Source: Amaricoccus sp.
GTDB lineage: Bacteria > Pseudomonadota > Alphaproteobacteria > Rhodobacterales > Rhodobacteraceae
Reading direction: 5' to 3'
Length of the DNA: 64,000 nucleotides
Assembly (NCBI RefSeq): GCF_017995835.1
Contig: NZ_JAGOID010000005.1
Coordinates: forward strand, 1-64,000
Made by a program: the position numbers and the translations under genes. Positions 10,734 to 21,053 of the stretch are shown one piece after another. Position 1 is the stretch's first letter, and each line of letters opens with the position of its first letter. Below the pieces are notes generated by a model. The model had not been told where the DNA came from and made no database searches. It was given only the letters and a program-made list of their open reading frames with translations.

Positions 10734-11927
10734 ATGAACATCCACGAGTACCAGGCGAAGCAACTCCTGCAGGAGTACGGGCTCCCCGTTTCCGGCGGCC
10801 GGGTCGTCCAGAAGGCGGACGAGGCCAAGAGCGCGGCGAGCGAACTCGACGGCCCGATCTGGGTGGTCAAGGCCCAGATCCACGCCGGCGGCCGCGGCAA
10901 GGGCAAGTTCAAGGAAGCCACCGCCGGCGAGAAGGGCGGCGTCCGCATCACGAAGTCCGTCTCCGACGCGGCGGACGAGGCCCAGAAGATGCTCGGCCGA
11001 ACGCTGGTCACCCACCAGACCGGCGCTGTCGGCAAGGTGGTGAACCGCGTCTACATCGAGGACGGCTCGGACATCGCCCGCGAGCTCTATCTCGCGCTGC
11101 TCGTCGACCGCGGCTCCTCGCGCGTCTCGTTCGTCTGCTCCACCGAGGGCGGCATGGACATCGAGGAGGTGGCGGCGAAGACGCCGGAGAAGATCCTGAC
11201 CTTCACCGTCGACCCGGCCTCGGGCATCTCCGGCTTCCACGGCCGCAAGGTCGCCTTCGCGCTCGGACTCGAGGGCAAGCAGGTCAAGCAATGCGTCGAC
11301 ATGATCGGCAAGCTCTACAAGCTCTTCGTCGAGAAGGACGCGGAGATGGTGGAGATCAACCCGCTGATCGTCACCACGGCGGGCGACCTCAAGTGCCTCG
11401 ACGCCAAGATGGGCTTCGACGGCAACGCGCTCTACCGCCAGCCCGAGATCATGAAGCTGCGCGACGAGACCGAGGAAGACCCCAAGGAGCTCGCCGCCTC
11501 GAAGTTCGACCTCAACTACATCGCGCTCGACGGCGAGATCGGCTGCATGGTCAACGGCGCCGGCCTCGCCATGGCGACGATGGACATCATCAAGCTCTAT
11601 GGGTCCGAGCCGGCCAACTTCCTCGACGTCGGCGGCGGCGCCACCAAGGAGAAGGTGACCGAGGCGTTCAAGATCATCACCTCCGACCCGAACGTGAAGG
11701 GCATCCTCGTCAACATCTTCGGCGGGATCATGCGCTGCGACATCATCGCCGAGGGCGTCATCGCCGCGGTGAAGGAGACCGGGCTGAAGGTGCCGCTGGT
11801 CGTCCGGCTCGAAGGAACGAACGTCGAGCTCGGCAAGAAGATCATCCGCGAATCGGGGCTGAACGTCATCGCCGCCGACGACCTGTCGGACGCGGCGGAG
11901 AAGATCGTTAAGGCGGTGAAGGGCTGA
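10734..11927 (+). CDS. sucC: succinyl-CoA synthetase beta subunit
   Basis: SucC (397 residues, the usual length) is the ATP-grasp subunit that, with SucD, makes succinate plus ATP/GTP from succinyl-CoA. Motifs are [19 protein letters not shown] at the start, the phosphate-binding [22 protein letters not shown], and the C-terminal [12 protein letters not shown] and [12 protein letters not shown] start it at the ATG at 10734 because the universally conserved N-terminus begins there; the longer open frame runs through the operator region. A small unknown gene separates it from sucD. Confidence 0.97.
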   Translation: MNIHEYQAKQLLQEYGLPVSGGRVVQKADEAKSAASELDGPIWVVKAQIHAGGRGKGKFKEATAGEKGGVRITKSVSDAADEAQKMLGRTLVTHQTGAVGKVVNRVYIEDGSDIARELYLALLVDRGSSRVSFVCSTEGGMDIEEVAAKTPEKILTFTVDPASGISGFHGRKVAFALGLEGKQVKQCVDMIGKLYKLFVEKDAEMVEINPLIVTTAGDLKCLDAKMGFDGNALYRQPEIMKLRDETEEDPKELAASKFDLNYIALDGEIGCMVNGAGLAMATMDIIKLYGSEPANFLDVGGGATKEKVTEAFKIITSDPNVKGILVNIFGGIMRCDIIAEGVIAAVKETGLKVPLVVRLEGTNVELGKKIIRESGLNVIAADDLSDAAEKIVKAVKG

Positions 11928-11931
11928 GGCG

Positions 11932-12408
11932 ATGCGCCTGATGCTGGTGGCGATCACGCTCCTCGCCGGCGTCCCGGCCATGGCCGACGAGGCGACGGCG
12001 CGGGAGGGTCTGGCGAGCGGCTGCCTTGCCGGGCTGCCGGACTTCGCCGGCGTCGCCGCCAGCCTGTCCGCCCGCGGCTGGCAGACCGGCCCGGGCGCCA
12101 GCGCAACCGAGAGCGAGGCCCGCAAGGGCAAGGTCAACGTGTTCATCAACACCGGCGACAGCTTCAACTCGCCCGGGTGCACGGTGATGAGCGAAGACGT
12201 GCCGGCGCCGGTGGCGCAAGCCCTCCTCGAAGAACAGCTCAACCGCGGCTTCGCGGGGAGATGGACGACGGCGCCGGGACATGACGGATCGAGATCGTGG
12301 GTAGTGCCCGGGCAGGGCGCTTCCCTTGTGATGTATGTGCTGGGCGGCGGTAGCTCGGGCGAAGGCCCGGGCTCCGGAATCTCGCTCAGCGTTCGGAGGG
12401 ACAACTGA
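11932..12408 (+). CDS. small periplasmic protein encoded between sucC and sucD
   Basis: A 158-residue protein with a signal peptide ([18 protein letters not shown], cleavage near residue 18) and a mature domain that contains two cysteines (GCLAGLPDF and SPGCTVMS), which may form a disulfide. I recognise no family. It begins four bases after sucC and ends one base before the sucD ATG, so it is embedded in the succinyl-CoA synthetase operon. A periplasmic protein inside a cytoplasmic enzyme operon is unexpected. Its third-position GC looks like that of its neighbours, so a recent insertion is not obvious. Confidence 0.75.
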   Translation: MRLMLVAITLLAGVPAMADEATAREGLASGCLAGLPDFAGVAASLSARGWQTGPGASATESEARKGKVNVFINTGDSFNSPGCTVMSEDVPAPVAQALLEEQLNRGFAGRWTTAPGHDGSRSWVVPGQGASLVMYVLGGGSSGEGPGSGISLSVRRDN

Positions 12409-12409
12409 G

Positions 12410-13294
12410 ATGGCGATCCTCGTCGACGAGAACACCAAGGTCATCTGCCAGGGCTTCACCGGCTCGCAGGGCACCTTCCACTCCGAGCAGGCGATCGCCT
12501 ACGGGACGAAGATGGTCGGCGGCGTCACGCCCGGCAAGGGCGGCGGAAGCCATATCGGGCTGCCGATCTTCGACACGGTGAGCGAGGCGGTCGAGGCGAC
12601 CGGCGCCACGGCGACGGCGATCTACGTGCCGCCGCCCTTCGCGGCCGACGCGATCCTCGAGGCGATCGACGCCCATCTGCCGCTGATCGTCTGCATCACC
12701 GAGGGCATCCCCGTGCTCGACATGATGAAGGTCAAGCGCGCCCTTCAGGGCTCGAAGTCGATCCTGATCGGCCCGAACTGCCCCGGCGTCATCACGCCGG
12801 ACGCCTGCAAGATCGGCATCATGCCCGGCCACATCCACAAGCGCGGCTCGGTCGGCGTCGTCAGCCGCTCCGGAACGCTGACCTACGAGGCGGTCGCCCA
12901 GACCACCGCCGCCGGGCTCGGCCAGTCCACCTGCGTCGGCATCGGCGGCGACCCGATCAAGGGCACCGAGCACATCGACGTGCTGGAGTGGTTCCTCGCC
13001 GACCCGGAGACGACCTCGATCATCATGATCGGCGAGATCGGCGGCTCGGCCGAAGAAGACGCCGCGCAGTTCCTCAAGGACGAGGCGAAGAAGGGCCGCG
13101 CCAAGCCGACAGCGGGCTTCATCGCCGGCCGCACCGCGCCCAAGGGCCGGCGGATGGGCCACGCCGGCGCCATCGTCTCCGGCGGCAAGGGCGACGCGGA
13201 ATCGAAGATCGAGGCGATGAAGTCCGCGGGGATCGTCGTCGCCGACAGCCCGGCCGGCCTCGGCCAGGCGGTGCTCAAGGCCATCGGCCGCTGA
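12410..13294 (+). CDS. sucD: succinyl-CoA synthetase alpha subunit
   Basis: SucD (294 residues) binds CoA in an N-terminal Rossmann domain and carries the phosphohistidine. Signatures are [56 protein letters not shown], and MGHAGAI near the C-terminus with the active-site histidine. GGAGG lies about 11 bases before the ATG at 12410. It pairs with SucC and is followed after 101 bp by sucA. Confidence 0.97.
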   Translation: MAILVDENTKVICQGFTGSQGTFHSEQAIAYGTKMVGGVTPGKGGGSHIGLPIFDTVSEAVEATGATATAIYVPPPFAADAILEAIDAHLPLIVCITEGIPVLDMMKVKRALQGSKSILIGPNCPGVITPDACKIGIMPGHIHKRGSVGVVSRSGTLTYEAVAQTTAAGLGQSTCVGIGGDPIKGTEHIDVLEWFLADPETTSIIMIGEIGGSAEEDAAQFLKDEAKKGRAKPTAGFIAGRTAPKGRRMGHAGAIVSGGKGDAESKIEAMKSAGIVVADSPAGLGQAVLKAIGR

Positions 13295-13395
13295 GCGCCG
13301 CCGGATAACGGATACGGCGCACCGACGCCGCAAGCGTCGCGGTCTCCGAAAGGCGGGGGCCGCAGGGAGGGAGCGGGTAACAGCCCGTCGCACCG

Positions 13396-16338
13396 ATGAC
13401 CGAACAGTCCCAGAATGCCCTTTTCCACTCCGCGTCGTTCCTGAACGGGGTGAACGCGGCCTATGTCGACGCGCTGCACACGCGCTACGAGACCGACCCG
13501 GCGAGCGTGGACGCGAGTTGGGCCGAGTATTTCCGCTCGCTCGGCGACGAGCGGGCGCCGACAGGCCCGAGCTGGGCGCGCGCCGACTGGCCCCCCGCCC
13601 CCACCGGCGAGCTGATCTCCGCGCTAGACGGCCAATGGGCCGAGCCCGCCCGCGCCATCGGCGACAAGGTCAAGGCCAAGGCGACCGAGAAGGGCGTCAC
13701 CCTGACCGAGGCGCAGGTCCAGCAGGCGGTGCTCGACTCGCTCCGCGCGCTGATGATCATCCGCGCCTACCGTTTTCGCGGCCACCTCGTCGCCGATCTC
13801 GACCCGCTGCGCCTCGCCGACCCGCAGCCGCATCCCGAGCTCGACCCGAAGACCTACGGCTTCACCGAGGCCGACATGGACCGGCCGATCTTCATCGACA
13901 ACGTCCTCGGCCTCCAGACGGCGAACCTGCGCGAGATCCTCGCGCTGGTGAAGCGCACCTACTGCGGCACCTTCGCGCTCCAGTACATGCACATCTCCGA
14001 CCCGGCCCAGGCGGCGTGGCTCAAGGAGCGCATCGAGGGCTACGGCAAGGAGATCACCTTCACCCAGCGCGGCCGCCGGGCGATCCTCGACAAGCTGGTC
14101 GAGGCCGAGGGCTTCGAGAAGTTCCTCCAGGTCAAGTACACCGGCACCAAGCGCTTCGGCCTCGACGGCGGCGAGGCGCTGATCCCGGCGATGGAGCAGA
14201 TCATCAAGCGCGGCGGCGCGCTCGGCGTTGAGGAGATCGCGATCGGGATGCCGCACCGCGGCCGCCTCTCGGTGCTCGCCAACGTCATGGGCAAGCCCTA
14301 CCGCGCGATCTTCAACGAGTTCCAGGGCGGCAGCTTCAAGCCCGACGAGGTCGAGGGCTCGGGCGACGTCAAGTACCACCTCGGCGCTAGCTCCGACCGC
14401 GAGTTCGACGGCAACGTGGTCCACCTGTCGCTGACCGCCAACCCGTCGCACCTCGAGGCGGTCGACCCGGTCGTCCTCGGCAAGGTCCGCGCCAAGCAGG
14501 CGCAGAAGAACGACCCCGACCGCAAGAAGGTCCTGCCGATCCTCCTCCACGGCGACGCGGCCTTCGCCGGCCAGGGCATCGTCGCGGAATGCTTCGGCCT
14601 CTCGGGGCTGAAGGGGCACCGGACGGGCGGCACCATCCACATCGTCGTCAACAACCAGATCGGCTTCACCACCGCGCCGATGTACTCGCGCTCGTCGCCC
14701 TACCCGACCGACATCGCGCTGATGGTCGAGGCGCCGATCTTCCACGTCAACGGCGACGACCCGGAGGCGGTCGTGCACGCCGCCCGCGTTGCGACCGAGT
14801 TCCGGCAGATGTTCGGCAAGGACGTCGTGCTCGACATCTTCTGCTATCGCCGGTTCGGGCACAACGAGGGCGACGAGCCCATGTTCACCCAGCCGCTGAT
14901 GTACGCGACGATCAAGCAGCACAAGACCACGCTCCAGCTCTATACCGACCGGCTGGTCGCCGACGGCCTGATCCCCGAGGGCGAGATCGAGGACATGAAG
15001 GCGGCGTTCCAGGCCCACCTGAACCAGGAGTTCGAGGCCGGCAAGGACTACCGCCCGAACAAGGCGGACTGGCTCGACGGCCGCTGGTCCGGGCTCGGCC
15101 GGCAGGACGGCAAGTACGAGCGCGGCAAGACCAGCGTGGAGATCTCGCGGCTCAGGAAGGTCGGAGAAGCCCTCACCCGCTTGCCGGAAGGCTTCCAGGC
15201 CCACAAGACCGTGCTCAGGATGCTCGACGCCAAGCGGCAGATGATCGAGACCGGCCAGGGCATCGACTGGGCGACCGCCGAGGCGCTGGCGTTCGGGACG
15301 CTGCTGATCGAAGGCTATCCGGTCCGGCTGTCCGGCCAGGACTGCACCCGCGGCACCTTCAGCCAGCGCCATTCCGGCATCGTCGACCAGAACACCGAGG
15401 AGCGTTACTACCCGCTCAACCACATCGCCTCGGAGCAGGCGAGCTACGAGGTGGTGGACTCGATGCTGTCGGAATATGCGGTGCTCGGTTACGAGTACGG
15501 CTATTCGCTGGCGGAGCCGAACGCGCTGACGATGTGGGAGGCGCAGTTCGGCGACTTCGTCAACGGCGCCCAGATCATGATCGACCAGTTCATCTCGTCG
15601 GGCGAGTCGAAGTGGCTCAGGATGTCCGGGCTCGTCATGCTGCTCCCTCACGGCTACGAGGGCCAGGGGCCGGAACATTCGAGCGCGCGGCCGGAGCGGT
15701 TCCTGCAACTCTGCGCCGGCGACAACTGGATCGTGGCCAACTGCACGACCCCGGCGAACTACTTCCACATCCTGCGCCGGCAGATCCACCGCACCTTCCG
15801 CAAGCCGCTGATCCTGATGACGCCGAAGTCGCTGCTGCGCCACAAGCTCGCGGTCTCGACGCTCAAGGACATGGCCAAGGGATCGAGCTTCCACCGCGTG
15901 CTGTGGGACGACGCCGAGTTGGGCAGCTCGACGACGGAGCTCGTGCCGGACGAGCGGATCCGCCAGGTGGTGCTCTGCTCGGGCAAGGTCTACTTCGACC
16001 TGCTCGAGGAGCGCGACGCCCGCGGCATCACCGACGTCTACCTGCTCCGGCTGGAGCAGTTCTATCCGTTCCCGGCGCTCAGCCTCACCAAGGAGCTGTC
16101 GCGGTTCAAGGAGGCGCGGATCGTCTGGTGCCAGGAGGAGCCGAAGAACCAGGGCGGCTGGTTCTTCGTCGAGCCGAATCTCGAATGGGTGCTCGGCCGC
16201 ATCGGCGCGAAGCATGGCCGGCCCGCCTATGCCGGCCGACCCGCCTCCGCCTCGCCCGCCACGGGTCTCGCCCGCCAGCACAAGGAACAGCAGACGAACC
16301 TCGTCGATGAAGCCCTGACGGTCCCGAAGGACGCCTGA
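13396..16338 (+). CDS. sucA: 2-oxoglutarate dehydrogenase E1 component
   Basis: SucA (980 residues) decarboxylates 2-oxoglutarate with thiamine diphosphate and reductively succinylates the lipoyl arm of SucB. The N-terminal helper region ([20 protein letters not shown]) precedes the catalytic domain with [50 protein letters not shown] and [15 protein letters not shown]. The C-terminal transketolase-like part includes [21 protein letters not shown] purine-rich stretch, GGGAGGGAGCGGG, lies ~18 bases upstream of the ATG, rather far for a normal ribosome site. It is one base ahead of sucB. Confidence 0.97.
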   Translation: MTEQSQNALFHSASFLNGVNAAYVDALHTRYETDPASVDASWAEYFRSLGDERAPTGPSWARADWPPAPTGELISALDGQWAEPARAIGDKVKAKATEKGVTLTEAQVQQAVLDSLRALMIIRAYRFRGHLVADLDPLRLADPQPHPELDPKTYGFTEADMDRPIFIDNVLGLQTANLREILALVKRTYCGTFALQYMHISDPAQAAWLKERIEGYGKEITFTQRGRRAILDKLVEAEGFEKFLQVKYTGTKRFGLDGGEALIPAMEQIIKRGGALGVEEIAIGMPHRGRLSVLANVMGKPYRAIFNEFQGGSFKPDEVEGSGDVKYHLGASSDREFDGNVVHLSLTANPSHLEAVDPVVLGKVRAKQAQKNDPDRKKVLPILLHGDAAFAGQGIVAECFGLSGLKGHRTGGTIHIVVNNQIGFTTAPMYSRSSPYPTDIALMVEAPIFHVNGDDPEAVVHAARVATEFRQMFGKDVVLDIFCYRRFGHNEGDEPMFTQPLMYATIKQHKTTLQLYTDRLVADGLIPEGEIEDMKAAFQAHLNQEFEAGKDYRPNKADWLDGRWSGLGRQDGKYERGKTSVEISRLRKVGEALTRLPEGFQAHKTVLRMLDAKRQMIETGQGIDWATAEALAFGTLLIEGYPVRLSGQDCTRGTFSQRHSGIVDQNTEERYYPLNHIASEQASYEVVDSMLSEYAVLGYEYGYSLAEPNALTMWEAQFGDFVNGAQIMIDQFISSGESKWLRMSGLVMLLPHGYEGQGPEHSSARPERFLQLCAGDNWIVANCTTPANYFHILRRQIHRTFRKPLILMTPKSLLRHKLAVSTLKDMAKGSSFHRVLWDDAELGSSTTELVPDERIRQVVLCSGKVYFDLLEERDARGITDVYLLRLEQFYPFPALSLTKELSRFKEARIVWCQEEPKNQGGWFFVEPNLEWVLGRIGAKHGRPAYAGRPASASPATGLARQHKEQQTNLVDEALTVPKDA

Positions 16339-16339
16339 C

Positions 16340-17863
16340 ATGATCGAAGTTCGCGTGCCCACGCTCGGCGAGAGCGTGACCGAGGCGACGGTCGCCACCT
16401 GGTTCAAGAAGGTGGGCGATGCGGTCGCGGTCGACGAGATGCTCTGTGAGCTGGAGACCGACAAGGTGACGGTCGAGGTCCCGGCCACGGCATCGGGCGT
16501 CCTCGCCGAGATCGTCGCCGCCGAGGGCCAGACCGTCGGCGTCGACGCCCTGCTTGCCACCATCAACGAAAAGGCAGACGCCATGCCCGCCACCAAGGCC
16601 TCGAGGCCCGCCGCCGAGCCCGCAGCCGAACAGCCGGCAGCCGCCGGGAAGTCCGTCGACGTGATGGTCCCGACGCTCGGCGAAAGCGTCAGCGAGGCCA
16701 CCGTCTCCGTCTGGTTCAAGGCGGTCGGCGACGCGGTGGCGCAGGATGAACTCCTGTGCGAGCTTGAGACGGACAAGGTCTCCGTCGAGGTGCCCTCCCC
16801 GTCGGCCGGCGTGCTGAGCGAAATCCTCGCACCCGCCGGCGCAACGGTCTCGGCCGGGGGCAAGCTCGGCACGATCTCCTCCGGCGCGGCCGCGCCGGCC
16901 AAAGCCGCGGCGGCCGCGAGCCCCGGCTCCGCCAAGCCGATCAAGGCCGGCCCGGAGGACATCCACCCCCGCGACGTCGAGGACGCGCCCTCGGCGAAGC
17001 GGGTCATGGCCGAAAAGGGCCTGACCGCCGCCGACGTCACCGGGACGGGGCGTGACGGGCGGGTCATGAAGGAGGACGCGCTCCGCGCCGAGCCGCGCCC
17101 GGCCGCCCCCTCCCCGGCCGACCCCGCGCCGATTCCGCGCGCGCCGGTGGCCGCCGAGGACGCCGCCCGCGAGGAGCGGGTGAAGATGTCCCGCCTGCGC
17201 CAGACCATCGCGCGCCGGCTCAAGGAGGCGCAGAACACCGCCGCCATGCTGACCACCTACAACGAGGTGGACATGGGCGGGATCATGGACCTGCGCAACG
17301 AGTTCAAGGACCAGTTCGAGAAGAAGCACGGCGTCAAGATGGGCTTCATGTCCTTCTTCACGCGCGCCTGCTGCCACGCGCTCAAGGAAGTGCCGGAGGT
17401 CAACGCCGAGATCGACGGGACCGACGTCGTCTACAAGAACTTCGTGCACATGGGCGTCGCCGTCGGCACACCGACGGGCCTCGTCGTCCCGGTGGTGCGC
17501 GACGCCGACCAGATGTCCTTTGCCCAGATCGAGAAGAAGATCGCCGAGCTCGGCCTGCGCGCCCGCGACGGCAAGCTCTCCATGGCCGACATGCAGGGCG
17601 GCACCTTCACCATCTCGAACGGCGGCGTCTACGGCTCGCTGATGTCCTCGCCGATCCTGAACCCGCCGCAGTCGGGCATCCTCGGGATGCACAAGATCCA
17701 GGAGCGGCCGATGGTCATCAAGGGCCAGATCGTCGCCCGGCCGATGATGTATCTGGCGCTGAGCTACGACCACCGCATCGTCGACGGCAAGGGCGCGGTG
17801 ACCTTCCTCGTCCGCGTCAAGGAGGCGCTGGAGGACCCGCGGCGGCTCTTGCTGGACCTCTGA
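16340..17863 (+). CDS. sucB: 2-oxoglutarate dehydrogenase E2 with two lipoyl domains
   Basis: SucB (507 residues) is the dihydrolipoyl succinyltransferase core. It has two tandem lipoyl domains, each with the lipoylation motif ELETDKV (lysines near residues 43 and 147), joined by Ala/Pro-rich linkers, whereas the enterobacterial protein has one. A peripheral E1/E3-binding domain ([19 protein letters not shown]) and the acyltransferase domain follow, ending with [13 protein letters not shown], which holds the catalytic HxxxDG. It starts one base after the sucA stop. Confidence 0.95.
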   Translation: MIEVRVPTLGESVTEATVATWFKKVGDAVAVDEMLCELETDKVTVEVPATASGVLAEIVAAEGQTVGVDALLATINEKADAMPATKASRPAAEPAAEQPAAAGKSVDVMVPTLGESVSEATVSVWFKAVGDAVAQDELLCELETDKVSVEVPSPSAGVLSEILAPAGATVSAGGKLGTISSGAAAPAKAAAAASPGSAKPIKAGPEDIHPRDVEDAPSAKRVMAEKGLTAADVTGTGRDGRVMKEDALRAEPRPAAPSPADPAPIPRAPVAAEDAAREERVKMSRLRQTIARRLKEAQNTAAMLTTYNEVDMGGIMDLRNEFKDQFEKKHGVKMGFMSFFTRACCHALKEVPEVNAEIDGTDVVYKNFVHMGVAVGTPTGLVVPVVRDADQMSFAQIEKKIAELGLRARDGKLSMADMQGGTFTISNGGVYGSLMSSPILNPPQSGILGMHKIQERPMVIKGQIVARPMMYLALSYDHRIVDGKGAVTFLVRVKEALEDPRRLLLDL

Positions 17864-17873
17864 GCCGAACGGC

Positions 17874-18266
17874 ATGACCCCCGAGCTCGTCGCCCTGACG
17901 CTCGCAGCGATCCTGCAATCGGCGCAGATCCTGCTGGCCGGGGCGGCGATGAACCGGGACGCGGGCTTCGCGTACAACGCCAGCCCGCGCGACGCGCCGG
18001 CGGAGCTTTCGCCCCTGACCGGGCGGCTCCGGCGGGCGGTCGCGAACCACTTCGAGGCGCTGGCGCTCTTCACCGTCGCGGTGATGGTGGTGACACTCTC
18101 GGGCAAGGCGAGCGGGCTGACCGCCATCTGCGCCTGGGTCTACCTCGCGGCGCGCGTGCTCTACGTTCCGGCCTACGCCTTCGGCTGGTCGCCGTGGCGC
18201 TCGGCGATCTTCGCGGTGGGGGCGACGGCGACGATGGTCATGCTGCTGGCGGCCCTGATCGCATGA
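17874..18266 (+). CDS. MAPEG-family membrane protein
   Basis: A 130-residue protein with four hydrophobic helices (about 5-25, 55-77, 80-100, 108-128). The motif LTGRLRRAVANHFEALALFT matches the conserved RxxRAxxNxxE region of the MAPEG superfamily (microsomal glutathione transferase-like proteins). It lies 10 bp after sucB and 82 bp before lpdA, so it is carried within the 2-oxoglutarate dehydrogenase operon. Glutathione transferase or peroxidase activity is possible but unproven for bacterial members of this type. Confidence 0.82.
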   Translation: MTPELVALTLAAILQSAQILLAGAAMNRDAGFAYNASPRDAPAELSPLTGRLRRAVANHFEALALFTVAVMVVTLSGKASGLTAICAWVYLAARVLYVPAYAFGWSPWRSAIFAVGATATMVMLLAALIA

Positions 18267-18348
18267 CCTTGCGCACGAAACATGCGCATGGATTGTGCAT
18301 GGAAATCATATGCCCTGTGCATCGGAAAAATCCTGACGGAGGAATGGG

Positions 18349-19737
18349 ATGGCTGACTACGACGTGATCGTGATCGGGGCGGGCCCCGGCGGCTATGTCT
18401 GCGCCATCCGCTGCGCGCAGCTCGGGCTGAAGACCGCCTGCGTCGAGGGGCGCGAGACGCTGGGCGGGACGTGCCTCAACATCGGCTGCATCCCGTCCAA
18501 GGCGCTGCTCCACGCCTCGGAACTCTATCACGCCGCCGGGCATGACTTCCCGAAGATGGGCCTCAAGGTCGAAAAGCCGTCCTTCGATTGGCCGGGCGTG
18601 CAGGCCTACAAGCAGTCCACCGTGGACGGCAACACCAAGGGCATCGAATTCCTGTTCAAGAAGAACAAGATAGACTGGCTCAAGGGCTGGGGCGCAATCA
18701 CCGCGCCGGGCGAGGTCAAGGTCGGCGACGCCGTCCACAAGGCGAAGTCCATCATCATCGCCACCGGCTCCGAGCCCTCGGCGCTCAAGGGCGTCGAGGT
18801 CGACGAGAAGGTGATCGTGACCTCGACCGGCGCCCTGGCCCTCGGCGCCGTACCGAAGCGGCTGGCGGTGATCGGCGCAGGCGTGATCGGGCTCGAGCTC
18901 GGCTCGGTCTACGCCCGGCTCGGCTCCGAGGTGACTGTCGTCGAGTTCCTCGACCAGATCACCCCGGGCATGGACCTCGAGGTCTGCAAGGCCTTGCAGA
19001 AATCGCTGGCAAAGCAGGGCCTTACCTTCATCCTCGGCGCCGCCGTGCAGGGCGCGACCAAAGGCGGGAAGGGCGTAACCGTCGACTACAGGCTACGCAA
19101 GGACGACAGCGCCGGCTCGGTCGAGGCGGACGTGGTGCTGGTGGCGACCGGCCGCAGGCCCTACGTCGCCGGGCTCGGCCTCGAAGCCGTCGGCGTGGAG
19201 ATGACCGAGCGCGGGCAGATCAGGACGGACGCGCACTGGCGGACGAACGTTTCCGGCATCTACGCCATCGGCGACGCAATCGCCGGACCGATGCTGGCCC
19301 ACAAGGCCGAGGACGAGGGCATGGCGGTGGCCGAAACCATCGCCGGCCGGCACGGACACGTGAACTACGGGGTGATCCCGGGGGTGATCTACACCTCCCC
19401 CGAGGTCGCCTCGGTCGGCGAGACGGAAGAGAGCCTGAAGGCGGCGGGCCGCGCCTACAGGGTCGGCAAGTTCCCGTTCATGGGCAACGCACGGGCGAAG
19501 TCCTACCTGATGGGCGACGGCTTCGTGAAGATGCTGGCCGACAAGGAAACCGACCGCATCCTCGGCTGCCACATCATCGGCCCGCAAGCCGGCGAGCTGA
19601 TCGCCGAGGTCTGCGTCGCGATGGAATTCGGCGCCGCCGCCGAGGACGTGGCCCGAACCTGCCACGCCCATCCGACCTGCTCCGAGGCCGTGCGCGAAGC
19701 CGCGCTCGCCTGCGGCGACGGCGCCATTCACGCCTGA
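18349..19737 (+). CDS. lpdA: dihydrolipoyl dehydrogenase (E3)
   Basis: The 462-residue FAD enzyme re-oxidises dihydrolipoyl groups of SucB, passing electrons to NAD+. The N-terminal FAD fold is [20 protein letters not shown]. The redox disulfide is in [17 protein letters not shown] (C42 and C47). A second nucleotide fold, [20 protein letters not shown], binds NAD. The C-terminus ends with [16 protein letters not shown], which holds the catalytic His-Glu pair. GGAGG precedes the ATG. The gene closes the sucC-to-lpdA block and converges on the HIT gene across a UUCG hairpin. Confidence 0.96.
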   Translation: MADYDVIVIGAGPGGYVCAIRCAQLGLKTACVEGRETLGGTCLNIGCIPSKALLHASELYHAAGHDFPKMGLKVEKPSFDWPGVQAYKQSTVDGNTKGIEFLFKKNKIDWLKGWGAITAPGEVKVGDAVHKAKSIIIATGSEPSALKGVEVDEKVIVTSTGALALGAVPKRLAVIGAGVIGLELGSVYARLGSEVTVVEFLDQITPGMDLEVCKALQKSLAKQGLTFILGAAVQGATKGGKGVTVDYRLRKDDSAGSVEADVVLVATGRRPYVAGLGLEAVGVEMTERGQIRTDAHWRTNVSGIYAIGDAIAGPMLAHKAEDEGMAVAETIAGRHGHVNYGVIPGVIYTSPEVASVGETEESLKAAGRAYRVGKFPFMGNARAKSYLMGDGFVKMLADKETDRILGCHIIGPQAGELIAEVCVAMEFGAAAEDVARTCHAHPTCSEAVREAALACGDGAIHA

Positions 19738-19749
19738 CGGACCTCGCAT

Positions 19750-19775
19750 CCGCGGTCCGGTTCGCCGGACCGCGG
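19750..19775. terminator. UUCG-capped hairpin between lpdA and the HIT gene
   Basis: An 11-bp perfect stem CCGCGGTCCGG / CCGGACCGCGG closes a TTCG loop, the exceptionally stable UUCG tetraloop in RNA when read on the plus strand. It sits 13 bases after the lpdA stop and 32 bases from the end of the convergent HIT gene. No T-tract follows on either side. Confidence 0.65.
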
Positions 19776-19807
19776 GCCCCGCACCGGCGAAAAATCGGGG
19801 ATCGGCG

Positions 19808-20188
19808 TCAATCCCGCGACAGCATCCGCCCGAGAACGCGGCCACCGAGGATGTGCACGTGGTAGTGCGGCACTTCCTGCACGCCGTGCTGGCCGGAGTT
19901 TGCGATCATCCGATACCCGGCGTCGCCCGCCCCCGGCGAGACCCCCAGCTCGGCGCAGAGACGCGCGGCGAGGCGGTTGAAATCGAGGATCTCCGCATCG
20001 CTCGCCTCGGCGGCGAAGTGGTCGAAGTTGACATAGGCCCCCTTCGGGATCACCAGGACATGCACCGGCGCCTGGGGGCGGATGTCCTGGAAGGCCAGCG
20101 AGTGCTCGGTCTCAGCGACCGTCCGGTTCGGGATCTCGCCCCGCAGGATCTTCGCAAAGATGTTCTGGTCGTCGTAGGCGTAGGCCAT
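19808..20188 (-). CDS. HIT-family nucleotide-binding protein
   Basis: A 126-residue histidine-triad protein of the HinT branch. It begins with IFAKILRGEIPNRTVAET and ends with VPHYHVHILGGRVLG, where HYHVH is the histidine triad that attacks phosphoramidates such as AMP-lysine or AMP-amines. The fold VLVIPKGAYVNFDHF lies in the centre. The ATG at 20188 was chosen for the conserved start; longer in-frame extensions run through petC. It is downstream of petABC on the same strand, separated by a strong hairpin. Confidence 0.93.
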   Translation of the reverse strand: MAYAYDDQNIFAKILRGEIPNRTVAETEHSLAFQDIRPQAPVHVLVIPKGAYVNFDHFAAEASDAEILDFNRLAARLCAELGVSPGAGDAGYRMIANSGQHGVQEVPHYHVHILGGRVLGRMLSRD

Positions 20189-20218
20189 GGGGCGTCCCTG
20201 TGGGTCTTCGGAGGCCGA

Positions 20219-20244
20219 GGCCCCGGCCTGCCGCGGCCGGGGCC
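20219..20244 (-). terminator. hairpin between petC and the HIT gene
   Basis: A perfect 10-bp stem GGCCCCGGCC / GGCCGGGGCC with a 6-base loop lies seven bases beyond the petC stop on the minus strand. It lacks a T-tract. It probably marks the 3' end of the petABC mRNA or protects it. Confidence 0.5.
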
Positions 20245-20250
20245 CCGCGA

Positions 20251-21042
20251 TCAGGCGTGCTTCTTCTTCTCGCCCTTCTGGGTCGACCAGATCTTCTTGT
20301 TGGTGAAGTACAGGAGCACCGTCAGCACGACGAGGAACAGGACCGCTGTCAGGCCGGCCTGCTTGCGCGCCATCATCTTCGGCTCCGCGGTCCACATGAG
20401 GAAGGCGGCGACGTCCTTCGCCATCTGCTCCTCGGTCGCCGGAGTGCCGTCCTCGTAGGTGACGAGGTCGGCCGAGAGCACCGGGTTCATCGCCACGAAG
20501 GCGCCCTTTGCGGAGTTCTCGTAGAGGAGCGTCCCGGCCTCCTCGCGCTCTTCGCCGGTGAAGCCGGTGACGAAGGAGGCGATGTATTCCGGCCCGCCCA
20601 TGCCGCGCATAATCTGGTTGATGCCGAGACCGGCCGGCCCGTGGAACCCGGCCCGCGCCTTGGCCATCAGGCTGAGGTCGGGCGCGTTCGAGATCGCCGA
20701 GGGCGGGAAGTGGTCGGGCGGCGTGCCCGGGCGCATCTCGCCGGTCTCGGGATCCTCGAACTCGAACTGCGCGGCGTAGGCGCGCATCTGCTCGTCGGAC
20801 AGCGCCGGTCCGCCGGCGTCGTGCAGGTTGCGGAAGGCGACGTATCTCAGCCCGTGACAGGCGGCGCAGACCTCGGTGTAGACCTGCAGGCCGCGCTGGA
20901 GCTGCGACTGGTCGAAGCTGCCGAACGGCCCCTCGAAGGAGAAGCTGAAGTCGGTGACATGGGCGCCGGTCTCGGCCGCGAGCCCGGCGCCGGCCCCGAG
21001 GCCGAGCGCCACCGCCGTGGAGAGGATGAGCTTCCGGATCAT
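20251..21042 (-). CDS. petC: cytochrome c1 of the bc1 complex
   Basis: Cytochrome c1 (263 residues) accepts electrons from the Rieske protein and passes them to soluble cytochrome c. A signal peptide ([20 protein letters not shown]) precedes heme c motif CAACH in [19 protein letters not shown] methionine ligand probably lies in the stretch around [11 protein letters not shown]. The C-terminal anchor helix (about residues 232-250) ends in lysines. I chose the ATG at 21042 because GAGGAAG lies seven bases upstream; an in-frame ATG five codons earlier overlaps petB. Last gene of petABC. Confidence 0.95.
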   Translation of the reverse strand: MIRKLILSTAVALGLGAGAGLAAETGAHVTDFSFSFEGPFGSFDQSQLQRGLQVYTEVCAACHGLRYVAFRNLHDAGGPALSDEQMRAYAAQFEFEDPETGEMRPGTPPDHFPPSAISNAPDLSLMAKARAGFHGPAGLGINQIMRGMGGPEYIASFVTGFTGEEREEAGTLLYENSAKGAFVAMNPVLSADLVTYEDGTPATEEQMAKDVAAFLMWTAEPKMMARKQAGLTAVLFLVVLTVLLYFTNKKIWSTQKGEKKKHA

Positions 21043-21053
21043 TGGCGTCTTCC

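Noticed and set aside
13624..17256. 1210-codon minus-strand open frame opposite sucA/sucB
   Set aside because: A mirror frame of very GC-rich coding DNA; low-complexity Arg/Asp/Val composition, no domain, and both strands cannot be defended when sucA/sucB are certain.
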